Assembly: GCA_023431055.1 (NCBI GenBank)
Contig: JAEYXX010000187.1
Span: forward strand, 1 to 42,809
Direction: 5' to 3'
Length of the DNA stretch: 42,809 bases
Source: Pseudomonadota bacterium
GTDB lineage: Bacteria > Pseudomonadota > Gammaproteobacteria > Pseudomonadales > Pseudomonadaceae
Under the pieces are notes generated by a model. It saw only the letters and a program-made list of their open reading frames with translations, ran no database searches and was not told the DNA's origin. A program made the translations under genes and the position numbers. Below, one piece after another: positions 42,554 through 42,809 of the stretch. Within the stretch, counting starts at the first letter, position 1. Every line of letters begins with the position of its first letter.

Positions 42554-42809
42554 GAGCAGACCGCGACGACGGCGGAGATGTCCCGCGGTGTGCTCGAGGC
42601 GGCGTCGGGCTCGACCGAGATCGCCACGAGCATCACGGGCGTCGCCACCGCGGCGGACAGCACCACGCAGGTGGTCGGGCAGATGGGCGCCTCGATCGAG
42701 GAGCTCGCCCACATGTCGGCCGACCTGCGGATGCGCGTGGCGGCGTTCACGTACTGAGCAGCCTGCTGGGCCGGGCCGTCTTCGCCCGGTGGTCCTGGTC
42801 ACATCGGGC
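42323..42809 (+). other. Foreign, actinobacteria-like segment at the right end
   Basis: From 42323 nearly every codon of the receptor frame ends in G or C and the peptide matches actinobacterial chemoreceptors ([33 protein letters not shown]; after the TAG, EQTATTAEMSRGVLEAASG). The reading frame continues through the TAG at 42551-42553 to TGA 42755-42757. The last 52 bases are non-coding and hold a terminator-like hairpin. This does not belong with the Pseudomonas sequence before it. Confidence 0.75.
42770..42790 (+). terminator. GC-rich hairpin after the foreign receptor end
   Basis: GCCGGGC (42770-42776) pairs with GCCCGGT (42784-42790), with one G-T pair and a 7-base loop, 13 bases after the second stop. 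There is no T run, typical of high-GC actinobacterial terminators. Confidence 0.5.

Noticed and set aside
42554..42757. Separate small gene after the TAG
   Set aside because: It is the same frame as the receptor and reads as its C-terminal end, so it is a continuation rather than a new gene.

Overview
The window is a segment of a high-GC Pseudomonas chromosome. Gene content and order recall the P. aeruginosa cob-to-ptrB region and its gbu locus (both from memory). The intergenic GTAGGAGCGG..., GTAGCCCGGAT... and related palindromes fit the P. mendocina / P. pseudoalcaligenes / P. alcaligenes side of the genus. The species is not provable from sequence alone. I see no rRNA, tRNA, CRISPR array, prophage, insertion sequence with a transposase, or defence island.

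Layout. (1) 1-5539: a tightly overlapping late cobalamin operon, cbiB(end)-cobC-cobQ-cobU-cobT-alpha-ribazole phosphatase-cobS, which attaches the aminopropanol arm, amidates the ring and assembles the nucleotide loop. (2) 5595-9959: a MarR regulator, an MFS transporter with a 41-codon coupled membrane peptide, an exported glutathione-peroxidase-like protein, a FadL-type porin and a small phage-P5-like protein. (3) 10010-16298: a 201-bp MITE-like repeat, mercaptopyruvate sulfurtransferase, an acyltransferase, gdhA with a strong terminator, an SMP-30-like protein, then rnd-ycgL. (4) 16302-25836: a D-2-hydroxyacid dehydrogenase, ycgN, an exported HEXXH protein, an HNH protein, ptrB and a run of small conserved genes (HIT, YafJ-type amidotransferase, DUF2937, DUF2167), with several REP elements. 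(5) 25852-29267: a CoxE-like VWA protein, a MoxR ATPase and a frameshifted DUF748 gene. (6) 29405-34352: cysK, an EamA exporter flanked by matching palindromes, aceK, a 42-aa peptide and a metallo-beta-lactamase-fold hydrolase. (7) 34444-41111: a guanidinobutyrate / 2-ketoarginine module made of an NCS1 permease, a ThDP decarboxylase, a YjiH-like membrane protein, gbuA and a divergent LysR regulator with a clear operator palindrome. (8) 41213-42809: an Aer-type PAS chemoreceptor whose last third is not Pseudomonas DNA.

The most striking anomaly is the right end. From about 42281-42322 onward the receptor switches to actinobacteria-like protein sequence and codon use, carries an in-frame TAG, then reads on to a second stop at 42755. 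The switch lies in the most conserved part of the receptor signalling domain, so a chimeric assembly joint is the simplest reading, with real recombination as the alternative. A second likely error or lesion is a one-base frameshift in the DUF748 gene near 28310. I do not see a convincing new multigene system. The best leads are the two related intergenic repeats, the exported HEXXH protein, the two tiny coupled peptides and the gbu gene neighbourhood.
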